A stretch of DNA of 64,000 nt. Origin: Psychromonas sp. L1A2. GTDB lineage: Bacteria; Pseudomonadota; Gammaproteobacteria; Enterobacterales; Psychromonadaceae. Shown piece by piece: positions 10,306 to 19,645 of this stretch (position 1 is its first letter; each line of letters opens with the position of its first letter). The stretch lies in NCBI RefSeq assembly GCF_009828855.1, contig NZ_WUAG01000001.1, forward strand, positions 2,108,001-2,172,000, given 5' to 3'. The position numbers and the translations under genes are program-made. The notes beneath the pieces were generated by a model. The model was not told the origin of the DNA. It made no database searches and saw only the letters and a list, made by a program, of their open reading frames with translations.

Positions 10306-12045
10306 GTGATAAATTGCCCTCCTTTAACTTTAACTAGAGCAGACATTTTGACCGATAATATTTCCCCTTTAATTTCAAGCGATGCCTCTAGTGCTACTGA
10401 TCCTATTATTGAGAAAACTATTCCTTTAACAGTACAACAATGTACAACACATTTTGATCAATATTTAACTCAATATCAAAAGCCTGAAAAAGCAGAGTTA
10501 TCACTTTTGTTTCCTGATGCTGTGTCTGTTGTTTCTCGTTATTTGAAACTACCAACTCAACTACTTTTAATTAATAGCCGCCACTGGTTAAGTGCGAAAC
10601 AATTGCTTGAACAAACGATTGCACCAACTTTACCAACAAGTTATTTACTAAGTTATAATCAAGAAAGTTTATTTGGACGCTTATCTTTAGGAAATGATGG
10701 ACAATTAAATTTTTCCGATGGCCACTTAAGTAAATATGATCAAGGCATTTTAGTCCTTAACATTAGTCCGCTATTAGTTGAACCCAATTTATGGTTTAAA
10801 TTAAAGTCTGTTTTACAACGAGGTCACTTACAAGCAAGTGATGCCGTTAATGCTGAAAAAATAAAACAAGCATTACCCGATTTAACTCAGCAAACTATTA
10901 ATACAAAAATAATTTTAGTAGCGAGTAGATTTCAGCTCGAAGAATTAATTCAGATTGATCCAGAATACTCACAAGTTTCTTCTTTATTTTGTGAATTAGC
11001 GAGTCAAGTACCCGTATCTCAAGAATCTATTAATGCGATTGTTACTTATTGTCACAACTTAACAGAACAGCTAGCAATAGAAAAATTAGATAACGACACT
11101 TTATCAACACTTTTACATTTCCTAGCAACTCAATGTCAGCACCAAAAACTGCTATCGTTTGCACCAGAATCGATTCAACAAGCTTTACAGTATGCAAACT
11201 TATTTAATGATAATAATAAAATCAACCAACAAGATTTAATTGCCTATTTTAATGAAATAGATCAAGCACAATCATTAGCACGAAAATACAGTGAACAATC
11301 GCTCCTTGAAGGACAAGTAAACCTACAATTAACAGGTGAGAATATAGGCCAAATCAATGGTTTATCCGTTGTTGAATTATTAGGTTACCCCTGTGAGTTT
11401 GGTGAAGTATTTAGGATTTCAGCGAGTGATATGATCGGCGATGGTGAGATTATAGATGTAGAAAGAAAAGTCGAACTAGCGGGTAATATCCATGCTAAAA
11501 GTACGTTAATTGTACAAGGCTACTTAAATCACTTTTTCAGTCATGTCACCGCCTTTCCTTATTCTTGTAATTTAGTTTTTGAGCAATCTTATCAAGAAAG
11601 TGATGGAGACAGTGCTTCATTGGCTATTTTAATTGCAGCAAGCTCTTGTTACTCACAATTCCCTGTTAAACAAAACATATTTGTGACAGGTTCTCTTGAT
11701 CAACATGGTAATGTATTAGCCATTGGAGGCATTAATCAAAAAATTGAATCAGTAACCCGTTTGTTTGACTTAGGTTTAATTACAGAGCCCGTTTTAATTG
11801 TAATGCCTAAAGCTAACCAAATTAATTTAACCCTCAATTTGAAAACGTTGGCATTAATTGAATCCGGTAAAATGATGATTCATACAGTTTCTCATTGTCA
11901 TCAAGCTTATCCTTTATTATTAGATAAAACCTTTGAGCAAGTGATCAAAGCAATTAACTTACGAATAGATATTGCAGCTAAAGAAGAGATGGAAGATAAC
12001 ACTAGTAGTTTGTTTTCTAGAATAAAAGATTCTATATTTCATTAG
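10306..12045 (+). CDS. ycbZ: LonB-like ATP-independent Lon protease (YcbZ type)
   Basis: A 579-residue protein with a degenerate N-terminal AAA-like region and a C-terminal Lon protease domain. The catalytic serine lies in ESDGDSASLAIL and the catalytic lysine in GGINQKIESV, the Ser-Lys dyad of Lon enzymes; VERKVELAGNIHAKS is also typical. It lies immediately upstream of fabA, exactly as ycbZ does in E. coli. The chosen start is GTG 10306, preceded by a strong GGGAGG that lies only 3 bases away. A later TTG near 10339 is an alternative. Substrates are unknown. Confidence 0.85.
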   Translation: MINCPPLTLTRADILTDNISPLISSDASSATDPIIEKTIPLTVQQCTTHFDQYLTQYQKPEKAELSLLFPDAVSVVSRYLKLPTQLLLINSRHWLSAKQLLEQTIAPTLPTSYLLSYNQESLFGRLSLGNDGQLNFSDGHLSKYDQGILVLNISPLLVEPNLWFKLKSVLQRGHLQASDAVNAEKIKQALPDLTQQTINTKIILVASRFQLEELIQIDPEYSQVSSLFCELASQVPVSQESINAIVTYCHNLTEQLAIEKLDNDTLSTLLHFLATQCQHQKLLSFAPESIQQALQYANLFNDNNKINQQDLIAYFNEIDQAQSLARKYSEQSLLEGQVNLQLTGENIGQINGLSVVELLGYPCEFGEVFRISASDMIGDGEIIDVERKVELAGNIHAKSTLIVQGYLNHFFSHVTAFPYSCNLVFEQSYQESDGDSASLAILIAASSCYSQFPVKQNIFVTGSLDQHGNVLAIGGINQKIESVTRLFDLGLITEPVLIVMPKANQINLTLNLKTLALIESGKMMIHTVSHCHQAYPLLLDKTFEQVIKAINLRIDIAAKEEMEDNTSSLFSRIKDSIFH

Positions 12046-12194
12046 TTTATACTAACAAAAAAACACTCAGAAAATTGATTATTCTTGATTGTTTTCATGG
12101 GCTCATATACAGTATAGCGCTCATTATTTCGTGGTATTAAGTTTTATGTTTGTTTTAATACCTCACCTTATCAATTATTTTAAGAAAAGTGATT

Positions 12195-12734
12195 ATGACT
12201 AAAATCGTATCCCAAAAAGAGTTGGGTAAAAACTCTTACAATAAAGAAGAATTAATCAAATGTGGTCAAGGTGAGCTATTTGGTGAAGGCAACTGTCAAT
12301 TACCTATCGACAAGATGCTTATGCTAGACCGTATTATCAGCATTACTGAAGATGGCGGAGAACACGGTAAAGGCGAATTAATTGCTGAACTAGATATCGA
12401 TAAAGCATTATGGTTCTTCCAATGTCATTTCCCAAATGATCCCGTTATGCCTGGTTGTTTAGGTCTTGATGCAATGTGGCAACTAGTTGGTTTCTTCCTA
12501 GGTTGGAGTGGCGGTCCTGGTAAAGGACGTGCTTTAGGCGTAGGTAATGTTAAATTTACAGGCCAAGTTTTACCAACAGCGAAGAAAGTAACATACCGTA
12601 TAACAATGAAACGCTTAATTATGCGTAAATTGGTTATGGGTATTGCTGATGGTGTCGTAGAAGTAGATGGTAAAGTTATCTATGCAGCTGAAGATTTGAA
12701 AGTTGGTTTATTTGTGGATACTTCAAGCTTTTAA
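12195..12734 (+). CDS. fabA: 3-hydroxydecanoyl-ACP dehydratase/isomerase
   Basis: Dehydrates (3R)-hydroxydecanoyl-ACP and isomerises trans-2- to cis-3-decenoyl-ACP, the branch point to unsaturated fatty acids in the FabA/FabB pathway. The frame encodes the active-site histidine in [20 protein letters not shown] and the aspartate 14 residues on, plus the conserved [13 protein letters not shown]. The start is placed at ATG 12195, 6 bases after AGAAAAG, rather than the in-frame GTG at 12189; this gives 179 residues against 172 in E. coli. The partner fabB is also in this window (24472-25686). Confidence 0.95.
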   Translation: MTKIVSQKELGKNSYNKEELIKCGQGELFGEGNCQLPIDKMLMLDRIISITEDGGEHGKGELIAELDIDKALWFFQCHFPNDPVMPGCLGLDAMWQLVGFFLGWSGGPGKGRALGVGNVKFTGQVLPTAKKVTYRITMKRLIMRKLVMGIADGVVEVDGKVIYAAEDLKVGLFVDTSSF

Positions 12735-12758
12735 ATTGAATGATTGATTATTATCTTT

Positions 12759-12796
12759 AAAGCACTGATTATGTTTGTAATCGGTGCTTTTTTTTA
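12759..12796 (+). terminator. Rho-independent terminator of fabA
   Basis: AAGCACTGATTA-TGTTTG-TAATCGGTGCTT forms a 12-bp stem (one G-T pair), followed by eight T residues, 25 bases after the fabA stop. Confidence 0.92.
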
Positions 12797-12929
12797 TCTA
12801 ATATTTCTTTAGAGTGTTGACACAGCCCTGCTAAACTTGTGAATAGGCTAAATCATCACTCATAGTTCAGATCTTAAATCAGTAATAGATTAACCGTTTT
12901 AATCAGCTAAATTACCCATGTATTCAGCT

Positions 12930-13155
12930 TATGCCGATTACATTAAATAAGTGATCTAAATTTTGACCAGGAAAAATGACTTAGCTTAAGGCGTAAATTG
13001 AGGCCTTTCGAAGATTAACTTCACTAATCGTCTGTCGGTGAATTAACTACAACATGTTAATTCATTAATGGTTGTTTTCTTTACGAAATTTACACCGAAG
13101 AAATCAGTTATTTTAATCAGTAAAATAGATCAGTTAATTAGTGTGATTGGTATTA
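12930..13155. repeat. Type-A intergenic repeat, copy 2
   Basis: Same element as at 6708-6934, in the same orientation, with a slightly diverged left end (TATGCCGATTACATT) and an intact right end GTGTGATTGGTATTA. It fills the space between the fabA terminator and sppA. Its right end is only 37 bases from the sppA start codon, so it may carry or displace the sppA promoter. Confidence 0.85.
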
Positions 13156-13192
13156 CTATTATTAACATCTTATTGTGTCACAAGGACCGTTT

Positions 13193-15055
13193 ATGGCTTT
13201 CTTATTTCGTTTTATTAAACAACTATTTATTAAAGGGTTTAAATTACTTAATTTAATCCGTTTATTAATACTTAATGTGTTGTTCTTAATTATTGTACTA
13301 GTCATTTTTGTTTCTTTTGAAACACAAGATGAACAAATAAAAGTGGCTGATAATTCCTATCTTCGTTTAAATTTAAATGGGTTTATCGTAGAAAAGAAAC
13401 ACCCAGTTAATATTTCACAAGAGATATCAAAACAATTAACTGGATTAGATCAAGAAATACCACAAGAATTTGAAACACAAGAGTTAATTAAAACCATTCG
13501 AAATGCACAACATGATCCAAAAATAACAGGATTGGTGCTAGAGTTAAGCGGTTTACAGTCAGCCAGTCTCGATCAACTTACAGATATAGGTGAGGCGATT
13601 AATCTATTTAAAACTGAAGGTAAGCCTGTATTTGCTTATGCGGATAATTATACGCAAACCCAATACTATCTAGCCGCTTATGCCGACCACATTACACTAC
13701 CGCCAAATGGTTTTGTTCTTTTGCAAGGTTATTCAGTCAATAGATTATATTTTAAAGATTTATTAGATAAATTATTAGTAACACCACATATCTTTAAAGT
13801 GGGAACTTACAAATCATTTGTTGAACCCTTTACTGAAACTGAAATGTCGCAATATAGCAAAGAAGCGAATCAACATTGGTTAGATCAGCTATGGGAAAGT
13901 TACATTCAACGAGTATTAGAGCAACGTAAAGCTAATAAACTATTAACCGCTAATTCCATAAGCCCTGACTTAAAATCTCTTAAAAAACAATTACAGGCAG
14001 TTTCTGGTGACACAAGTGAATATGCACTTTCTGTCGGGTTAGTCGATGAATTAAAATTTTATGATAATTTCATAACCACCTTAACGCACCCTACTAACAA
14101 TGAAAGTAAAGCTATTGATATCATCGACTACAACCGTTATAGGTCAACGTTGTCTCCTTTATATAAAACCACAGGTGCGACTAATAGAATCGCAGTAATA
14201 CACGGTTCTGGTGAAATAATATCTGGAGTCACTGATGGAACAACAATTGCGGATAAAAGCTTCAATAGTTTATTAAAACAGGCTCGTAATGATAGTCGCA
14301 TTAAAGCCGTTGTTATTCGTTTAGATACACCAGGGGGTAGCGCTTTTGCCTCTGAGAATATTAGACAACAAGTACTTGCACTAAAAGCCGCAGATAAAAA
14401 AGTAGTTGTTTCAATGGGGTCTGTGACAGCTTCTGGTGGATATTGGATAGCTTCTGCTGCCGATCAAATTATTGCATCACCGACGACGTTAACTGGCTCT
14501 ATTGGAATATTTGGCATGTTTGCAACTATCGATAAATCACTTAAGGAAATAGGCATAAATCAAGATGGGGTTTCAACTAGCCCTCTTTCTGGATTTGGAA
14601 TAACACAGCCCCTAAGTCCTGAACTTGCTGAGATATTTCAAATTGGAATTGAAAGCGGCTATGCTAATTTCTTAAAAGTGGTATCAGAAGGACGTGATAT
14701 GACAGTACAAGCAGTTGATAAAGTAGCTCAAGGCCGTGTTTGGACTGGTATAGATGGCCTTGAAAATGGTTTGGTTGATCAACTAGGCAACTTACAAACT
14801 GCCATTAACAGTGCAGCAAACTTAGCGAGCTTAGATGATTTTGATATTATCTCTATCGAGCCCAAGGTTTCTTCTAAACAAGCTTTCTTTAATCAATTAT
14901 TAATAAGTTCAGTCAGCTTTTTACCTAATGCCGTGATTAAACAGCCATCTTGGGTTTCTTTATTTTCAGATCTAGAGCAACAAGCAAACTTTGTCACTAG
15001 ACTTAATGATCCTCAAAGTCGTTATGTCTACTGCACACAATGCTACATTAAATAA
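13193..15055 (+). CDS. sppA: Signal peptide peptidase SppA, 67 kDa type
   Basis: A membrane-anchored serine protease that degrades leftover signal peptides in the cytoplasmic membrane. From ATG 13193 it is 620 residues (E. coli 618): an N-terminal membrane helix (LLILNVLFLIIVLVIFVSF, about 20-42), then two tandem S49 repeats. The catalytic lysine is in the first repeat (FKVGTYKSFVEPF) and the nucleophile serine in the second (VTASGGYWIASAADQI, followed by LTGSIGIFG). The upstream in-frame GTG 13175 was rejected because AAGGA lies 6 to 7 bases before ATG 13193. Type-A repeat copy 2 ends directly upstream. Confidence 0.93.
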   Translation: MAFLFRFIKQLFIKGFKLLNLIRLLILNVLFLIIVLVIFVSFETQDEQIKVADNSYLRLNLNGFIVEKKHPVNISQEISKQLTGLDQEIPQEFETQELIKTIRNAQHDPKITGLVLELSGLQSASLDQLTDIGEAINLFKTEGKPVFAYADNYTQTQYYLAAYADHITLPPNGFVLLQGYSVNRLYFKDLLDKLLVTPHIFKVGTYKSFVEPFTETEMSQYSKEANQHWLDQLWESYIQRVLEQRKANKLLTANSISPDLKSLKKQLQAVSGDTSEYALSVGLVDELKFYDNFITTLTHPTNNESKAIDIIDYNRYRSTLSPLYKTTGATNRIAVIHGSGEIISGVTDGTTIADKSFNSLLKQARNDSRIKAVVIRLDTPGGSAFASENIRQQVLALKAADKKVVVSMGSVTASGGYWIASAADQIIASPTTLTGSIGIFGMFATIDKSLKEIGINQDGVSTSPLSGFGITQPLSPELAEIFQIGIESGYANFLKVVSEGRDMTVQAVDKVAQGRVWTGIDGLENGLVDQLGNLQTAINSAANLASLDDFDIISIEPKVSSKQAFFNQLLISSVSFLPNAVIKQPSWVSLFSDLEQQANFVTRLNDPQSRYVYCTQCYIK

Positions 15056-15344
15056 ACAATACTTCTGCAAATATTACTCCCCAAGGACTTTAGTAAAAGT
15101 TGGGGAGTCACTTTAATAAAAGTTGGAAAATAATATTAAATAATCTTTGTTAAAAAACATAAATTAAAAAATGAGTGTATAAACCACTTTGCCCTTTTAA
15201 TATTAACGTTAGTATTATAAATGCTCGCCTTGACCTATCGACTATTATCTCAAGCACTCAATAAGCCCATCAGTCATTAAACCAGAAGGTTTCATCTATA
15301 TTAGTATGGATAAAATTCCTCCCTTTCTGTTTAAGTGTATTAGT
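15056..15344. other. Intergenic region after sppA with a stem-loop
   Basis: ACTCCCCAA (15076-15084) and TTGGGGAGT (15100-15108) form a perfect 9-bp stem 20 bases past the sppA stop. There is no T-run, so it may act as an mRNA 3' stabiliser or a weak terminator. Nothing else was recognised up to the repeat fragment at 15345. Confidence 0.5.
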
Positions 15345-15445
15345 TATACCGATTACATTAAATAAGTGAGCTAAATGGTTATTCCCTTTACGAAATTAAC
15401 AACGAAGCTAGCATTCATTTTAACAAGCATACATCACTAGATAAT
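15345..15445. repeat. Type-A repeat, internally deleted remnant
   Basis: The left end TATACCGATTACATTAAATAAGTGA is intact. The sequence then jumps to the TTCCCTTTACGAAATTAACAACGAAG part found near the right of full copies, and continues into TTTTAACAAGCAT. The central 100 bases or so and the right terminus (GTGATTGGTATTA) are missing. Confidence 0.7.
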
Positions 15446-15652
15446 GACTTAAATTATTATTAGTTATTTAAACCTAGATTCTGCCCTGCCTATATTGTTT
15501 ATAAGTGTTTAAAATAAAGACTTATAAACAACACACTTGTTAAATCAGTTATTAGTCCCCATTATTTAATAAGAAAATTTATTTATAGGGATATTCAAAA
15601 TAGTGAGGATGGTGATTTTCGTTAATAATGTATTAAATATATCGAGTAAATA

Positions 15653-16105
15653 ATGAAACAACGTCTCTACGCATTACAACACTATACTGAATCTGGTGAT
15701 TTAAAAGCGCCACCAGTGTTACTGTATATTTTATTATTTTTATCTAGAACTTTGATGTTACTTGTCATATCTGTTGCTTCCCAACAAACAGGAAATAAGT
15801 TATTACAAATTTTTTACCCCGATAAAGTGCATTTTTATCTTGGTTTGATCATTGGCTTATTTCCACTAATTATATTTTTAGTCTCTGGCAGACGTCATGC
15901 ACAAGATGGTTGGGCATTAAAGTGTTGGCCATTTTGCTTCTACTTACTTATAGCGAGTGTATTAGGAGACTTAGGTTTACAGGTTTATTATTTATATATG
16001 CAACACTTTACATATTCAGTTGCTGCCTCAATACAATTAGTCGTCGTTGCATGGAGTTGTATTTATATTATTAAAAGCAAACAATTAAGAGATTGCTTTA
16101 GGTAG
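15653..16105 (+). CDS. DUF2919-like inner-membrane protein (YfeZ type)
   Basis: A 150-residue protein with about four membrane helices (roughly 24-42, 62-80, 95-112, 120-138). The N-terminal pattern of a short cytosolic stretch, then LSRTLMLLVISVAS, FYPD and a VSGRRHAQDGW loop resembles the DUF2919/YfeZ family as I know it. No function is established for that family. It faces ndh across a shared bidirectional terminator. The upstream region has no strong ribosome-binding site, but the ATG is the only start giving the full first helix. Confidence 0.65.
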   Translation: MKQRLYALQHYTESGDLKAPPVLLYILLFLSRTLMLLVISVASQQTGNKLLQIFYPDKVHFYLGLIIGLFPLIIFLVSGRRHAQDGWALKCWPFCFYLLIASVLGDLGLQVYYLYMQHFTYSVAASIQLVVVAWSCIYIIKSKQLRDCFR

Positions 16106-16207
16106 ACCATTTATTTCTTTTAATGATAAGTGTTTTAATAATAGATTATTAAAATGGAGAACAAAATTCCCTATCAGAAAAACTAATTATGATTAATAGT
16201 CATGAAT

Positions 16208-16238
16208 AAAAATGCCTCAACAATGTGAGGCATTTTTT
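16208..16238. terminator. Bidirectional terminator between DUF2919 gene and ndh
   Basis: AAATGCCTCA-ACAA-TGTGAGGCATTTTTT: a 10-bp stem with A-run and T-run on opposite sides, serving the converging genes. Confidence 0.88.
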
Positions 16239-16262
16239 ATAAAATGGTATGCAAACTAAAAA

Positions 16263-17549
16263 TTAATGTAGCTTTAAACGTGGACGTAACACTCGATTAA
16301 TTTTTTCAACAATAGTCATCAATCCAGTACGGATATAACCATGCAAGGCCACTTGATGCATACGATACAAAGAAATATAAACAACTTTAGCTAAACGGCC
16401 TTCAATCATCATTGAACCTTGCATCAAACTTCCCATTAAACTACCTACAGTGCTGTAGTTACTTAATGAAACAAGTGACCCGTAATCAGTATATTTATAA
16501 TCACTTAATGGCTTATCTTTAAGTGTAGCCAAAATGTTCTTACCTACTAATGAAGCCATTTGATGGGCTGACTGTGCACGAGGAGGCACGAAACCACCAT
16601 TAGGTAATGCACAACTTGCACAATCACCAATTGCATAAATATTATTATCTAGAGTAGTCTGTAATGTTGGCTTAACAATCAATTGATTAATTCTATTAGT
16701 TTCTAGCCCAGCTAAATCTTTCAAATAATCAGGCGCTTTAATACCCGCCGCCCATACAATTAAATCAGCTTTAATTAATTCACCCGATTTAGTTAATAAA
16801 CCTTCTTCATTCGCTTCAGTCACCATTGTGTTAGTTCTTACATCAACACCTAACTTAAGTAGTTCACGATGAGCAGAGGCTGAAATACGTTTAGGTAAAG
16901 CCGGTAAAATACTATCGCCAGCTTCAATTAAGCTAACGCGTAAATCAGCGCTTTTAATATGTGAGAAGCCATAGCTAGAAACTTGTTTGAGTGAATTATA
17001 TAGCTCAGCAGATAACTCTACCCCCGTTGCGCCAGCACCAATAATTGAAACGTTAACTGAATTTGTTTCTTTAACACCTAATTGTAAATACTTATTTAAC
17101 ATACGGTGATGGAATTTTTTCGCCTGCTGTGGGCTATCTAAAAAGATACAATGCTCACCAACACCTTTTGTATTAAAATCATTACTGACACTGCCTAAGG
17201 CCATGACCAAAATATCATACTCAAGATGACTTTCAGGTAAAATTTGACAGCCTTCTTCATCAAATAAAGCATCAATTGAAATCGTTTTATTCACACGATC
17301 TAGGTTACGCATCGCACCTAATTTAAAGTTAAATGAGTGATTTGTTGCATGTGCTCTATAACTTACAGCATCGATACCATCATCTAAAGAACCAGCGGCT
17401 ACTTCATGTAACAATGGTTTCCAGAGGTGAGTACTGTTTTTATCAACTAAAGTAATATGTGCTTTTTGTTTCCGACCAAGCTTATTACCTAACTTCGTAG
17501 CTAACTCTAAACCGCCAGCACCGCCACCTACTATTACAATTTTCTTCAT
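16263..17549 (-). CDS. ndh: Type II NADH dehydrogenase (non-proton-pumping)
   Basis: Oxidises NADH and reduces quinone at the cytoplasmic membrane without moving protons. At 428 residues it matches E. coli Ndh (434). Two Rossmann nucleotide motifs are visible: [20 protein letters not shown] at the N-terminus (FAD) and [19 protein letters not shown] near residue 170 (NADH). The YAIGDCASC segment binding the FAD ribityl chain and [10 protein letters not shown] are typical. The C-terminal amphipathic region mediates membrane attachment. The next genes on this strand, ycfP and nagZ, have the same order as in E. coli. Confidence 0.95.
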   Translation of the reverse strand: MKKIVIVGGGAGGLELATKLGNKLGRKQKAHITLVDKNSTHLWKPLLHEVAAGSLDDGIDAVSYRAHATNHSFNFKLGAMRNLDRVNKTISIDALFDEEGCQILPESHLEYDILVMALGSVSNDFNTKGVGEHCIFLDSPQQAKKFHHRMLNKYLQLGVKETNSVNVSIIGAGATGVELSAELYNSLKQVSSYGFSHIKSADLRVSLIEAGDSILPALPKRISASAHRELLKLGVDVRTNTMVTEANEEGLLTKSGELIKADLIVWAAGIKAPDYLKDLAGLETNRINQLIVKPTLQTTLDNNIYAIGDCASCALPNGGFVPPRAQSAHQMASLVGKNILATLKDKPLSDYKYTDYGSLVSLSNYSTVGSLMGSLMQGSMMIEGRLAKVVYISLYRMHQVALHGYIRTGLMTIVEKINRVLRPRLKLH

Positions 17550-17767
17550 AACGACCTCAATAAAATTAAATTTTTTACAAATAACACTCTTATTTTTATT
17601 GATAAAAATATGTTTTATAAAAAAAGTTGATCTACATCGTGTTTTACAAAAAGTAAGGTTATAAAAAAATGAGCGCTAAGTCACCTTATTTTATGTTTGA
17701 TTGCGAATGAAGTCGCATTTGAACTGATTTAAGTAAAATTATAGGATAGTTTTTGATTTGAAGTTAA

Positions 17768-17784
17768 ACCTGCACAAGGCAGGT
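17768..17784 (-). terminator. Small hairpin after ycfP
   Basis: ACCTGC-acaag-GCAGGT, a perfect 6-bp stem about 50 bases past the ycfP stop. A T-poor tail follows, so it is a weak or Rho-assisted terminator at best. Confidence 0.4.
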
Positions 17785-17834
17785 CTATTAATAGAAACAA
17801 ATTTAATGAGCATCTAAACTCTTTTGCTTAATGA

Positions 17835-18377
17835 TTATTTATCTGTTTTAAACTTGCTAATAGTTGTTAGATGAACCGCTATATCGGTAAATTTATGTCC
17901 TTGATTTTGATCGAAAATAATTGGGTAGTAATTAGCTAACTCATGGTTACTCACTTCACTGTCAAGTACATCATCGACAGTAGACAAAATACATAAACAC
18001 TTGCTTTCATTTTCACGCCTAAAATCACTAACGCATTTTGTATCTATATCAAAATACTCTTCAGGCCATTCAATTCTGCCGACCATATTGTCTTCAGGGT
18101 GTAAGTTAGGATTAAATATGACTTGTTTAATACCACATAAAAAACCTATTCTTTCACTCCAATAACCGCCTAGGCCAACACCGCAGATTAGGGGTGAGCT
18201 ATCGTCTGTACTTTTAATATGTTGATGCACCTCTTTCAAAATATGGCTCATATCTTGTTTAGGGTGAATAGTACTGTAATGAACAGAACGTACATCTTGA
18301 TCGATAGACTTCAATTGCATCACTTTTTCGTGATTACCAGGACTTGTTGCATCAAAACCGTGTAGATAGATGATCAT
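17835..18377 (-). CDS. ycfP: YcfP-type alpha/beta-hydrolase-fold esterase-like protein
   Basis: At 180 residues it has the same length as E. coli YcfP, with [38 protein letters not shown] and [14 protein letters not shown] nearly unchanged. It belongs to the UPF0227 group of the alpha/beta hydrolase superfamily. The nucleophile elbow is GVGLGGY, where glycine replaces serine/leucine positions of classical esterases, and the substrate is unknown. It lies between nagZ and ndh, a conserved neighbourhood that hints at an envelope or peptidoglycan link. Confidence 0.92.
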   Translation of the reverse strand: MIIYLHGFDATSPGNHEKVMQLKSIDQDVRSVHYSTIHPKQDMSHILKEVHQHIKSTDDSSPLICGVGLGGYWSERIGFLCGIKQVIFNPNLHPEDNMVGRIEWPEEYFDIDTKCVSDFRRENESKCLCILSTVDDVLDSEVSNHELANYYPIIFDQNQGHKFTDIAVHLTTISKFKTDK

Positions 18378-18516
18378 GTATTAAATTCCGCCTTATATTG
18401 CCATTGCGTGATACTACTTAAACGCCTAACTTATTAACATTGTCACACTAATAATAAGTATTTATCTTATCAGTCTAAATAAACTCACTAATAGTGCAAG
18501 TATTGCATAATACTAT

Positions 18517-19533
18517 TTAGAGGCTCTCATTAAAATCGAGTAATAAACGTCTATTGTCAATCCAAACTTTATTTGCTTGTAAAGGTAATGAAAGTTTACT
18601 TTTATCAGCGAATAAAGATGATATCAGATCTTCATTACACTTATTCGAGACTTGCAACCCCTCTAAAATACTCATTGCAGCTGGAGTATCATTACAAGCA
18701 AGTATCAGATCACAACCTGCATGAATTGCCTCTTTTGCTCTCGACAAGTGATTTCCAACAAAACTTGCTCCATGCATTGAAATATCATCACTGATGATAG
18801 CTCCCGTAAATCCAAGTTGCTGTTTCAATATTTTCTGTAACCAATACTCAGAAAAACCACAAGGTAATGAGTCACATTGCGAATAAACAACATGCGATGG
18901 CATTATCGCATCTAATTTATTTGCTTTAATTAATTCACTAAAGGGTTGCATATCATGATCAAATATTTGTTCAAAACTTCGGTTATCAACCGGTAAAGCA
19001 ATATGAGAATCTGCTTTTACACTACCATGTCCCGGAAAATGCTTACCTGTACTGGACATACCAGCTTGTTTCATACCCTCTATATAAGCAGAAGCAAGTT
19101 GAGACACTTGTGCTTTATCTTCACTAAATGAACGTTCTTTAATAACATCGGATATGCCATTAATATCTAACACAGGTGCAAAACTTAAATCTATATCACA
19201 TGCAAGTAACTCACTCGCCATTACAAATGCACTTGCCTTTGCTAGAGCTAAGGCTTCTTGCATTGATGATGAATGAGCAACTAAGGAGCCACAAGATGGT
19301 AACTCAGTAAACCCTTCACGGAAGCGTTGTACGCGACCTCCTTCATGATCGACAGAAATAATAATGTCTTTTTTTGCATATAACCGAATTTGTTGTACTA
19401 ATTCTTTTAACTGTAAAATATTATCGTAATTGCGAGTAAATAAAATAACGCCCGCCACTAAAGGATGCGCTAAATACTCTTGTTCTGTTGCTGTTAATTG
19501 ATAACCTTCTACATCCAAAATGATTGGGCGCAT
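18517..19533 (-). CDS. nagZ: Beta-N-acetylhexosaminidase of peptidoglycan recycling
   Basis: A cytoplasmic GH3 enzyme that removes GlcNAc from 1,6-anhydro-MurNAc-peptides imported during cell-wall recycling; its products are the inducers sensed by AmpR-type regulators. The protein has 338 residues (E. coli 341). It carries the GH3 NagZ signature KHFPGHGSVKADSH, whose His is part of the catalytic Asp-His pair, ISVDHEGGRVQRF near the substrate pocket and ISDDISMHGA containing the nucleophile aspartate. It starts at ATG 19533. Confidence 0.95.
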   Translation of the reverse strand: MRPIILDVEGYQLTATEQEYLAHPLVAGVILFTRNYDNILQLKELVQQIRLYAKKDIIISVDHEGGRVQRFREGFTELPSCGSLVAHSSSMQEALALAKASAFVMASELLACDIDLSFAPVLDINGISDVIKERSFSEDKAQVSQLASAYIEGMKQAGMSSTGKHFPGHGSVKADSHIALPVDNRSFEQIFDHDMQPFSELIKANKLDAIMPSHVVYSQCDSLPCGFSEYWLQKILKQQLGFTGAIISDDISMHGASFVGNHLSRAKEAIHAGCDLILACNDTPAAMSILEGLQVSNKCNEDLISSLFADKSKLSLPLQANKVWIDNRRLLLDFNESL

Positions 19534-19645
19534 AATTTTTCCATTTGATTTAAAAAGCCAGCAATGCTGGCTTTGGAAGTAAATTTATTCAACGTATTAT
19601 TCTAAGTTTTTGTGTTACGTTTTAATTAAATTAAAACAAATTACA

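Noticed and set aside
13068-13256. Short plus-strand frame starting in type-A repeat copy 2
   Set aside because: It starts inside the repeat and runs out of frame into sppA, with no ribosome-binding site.
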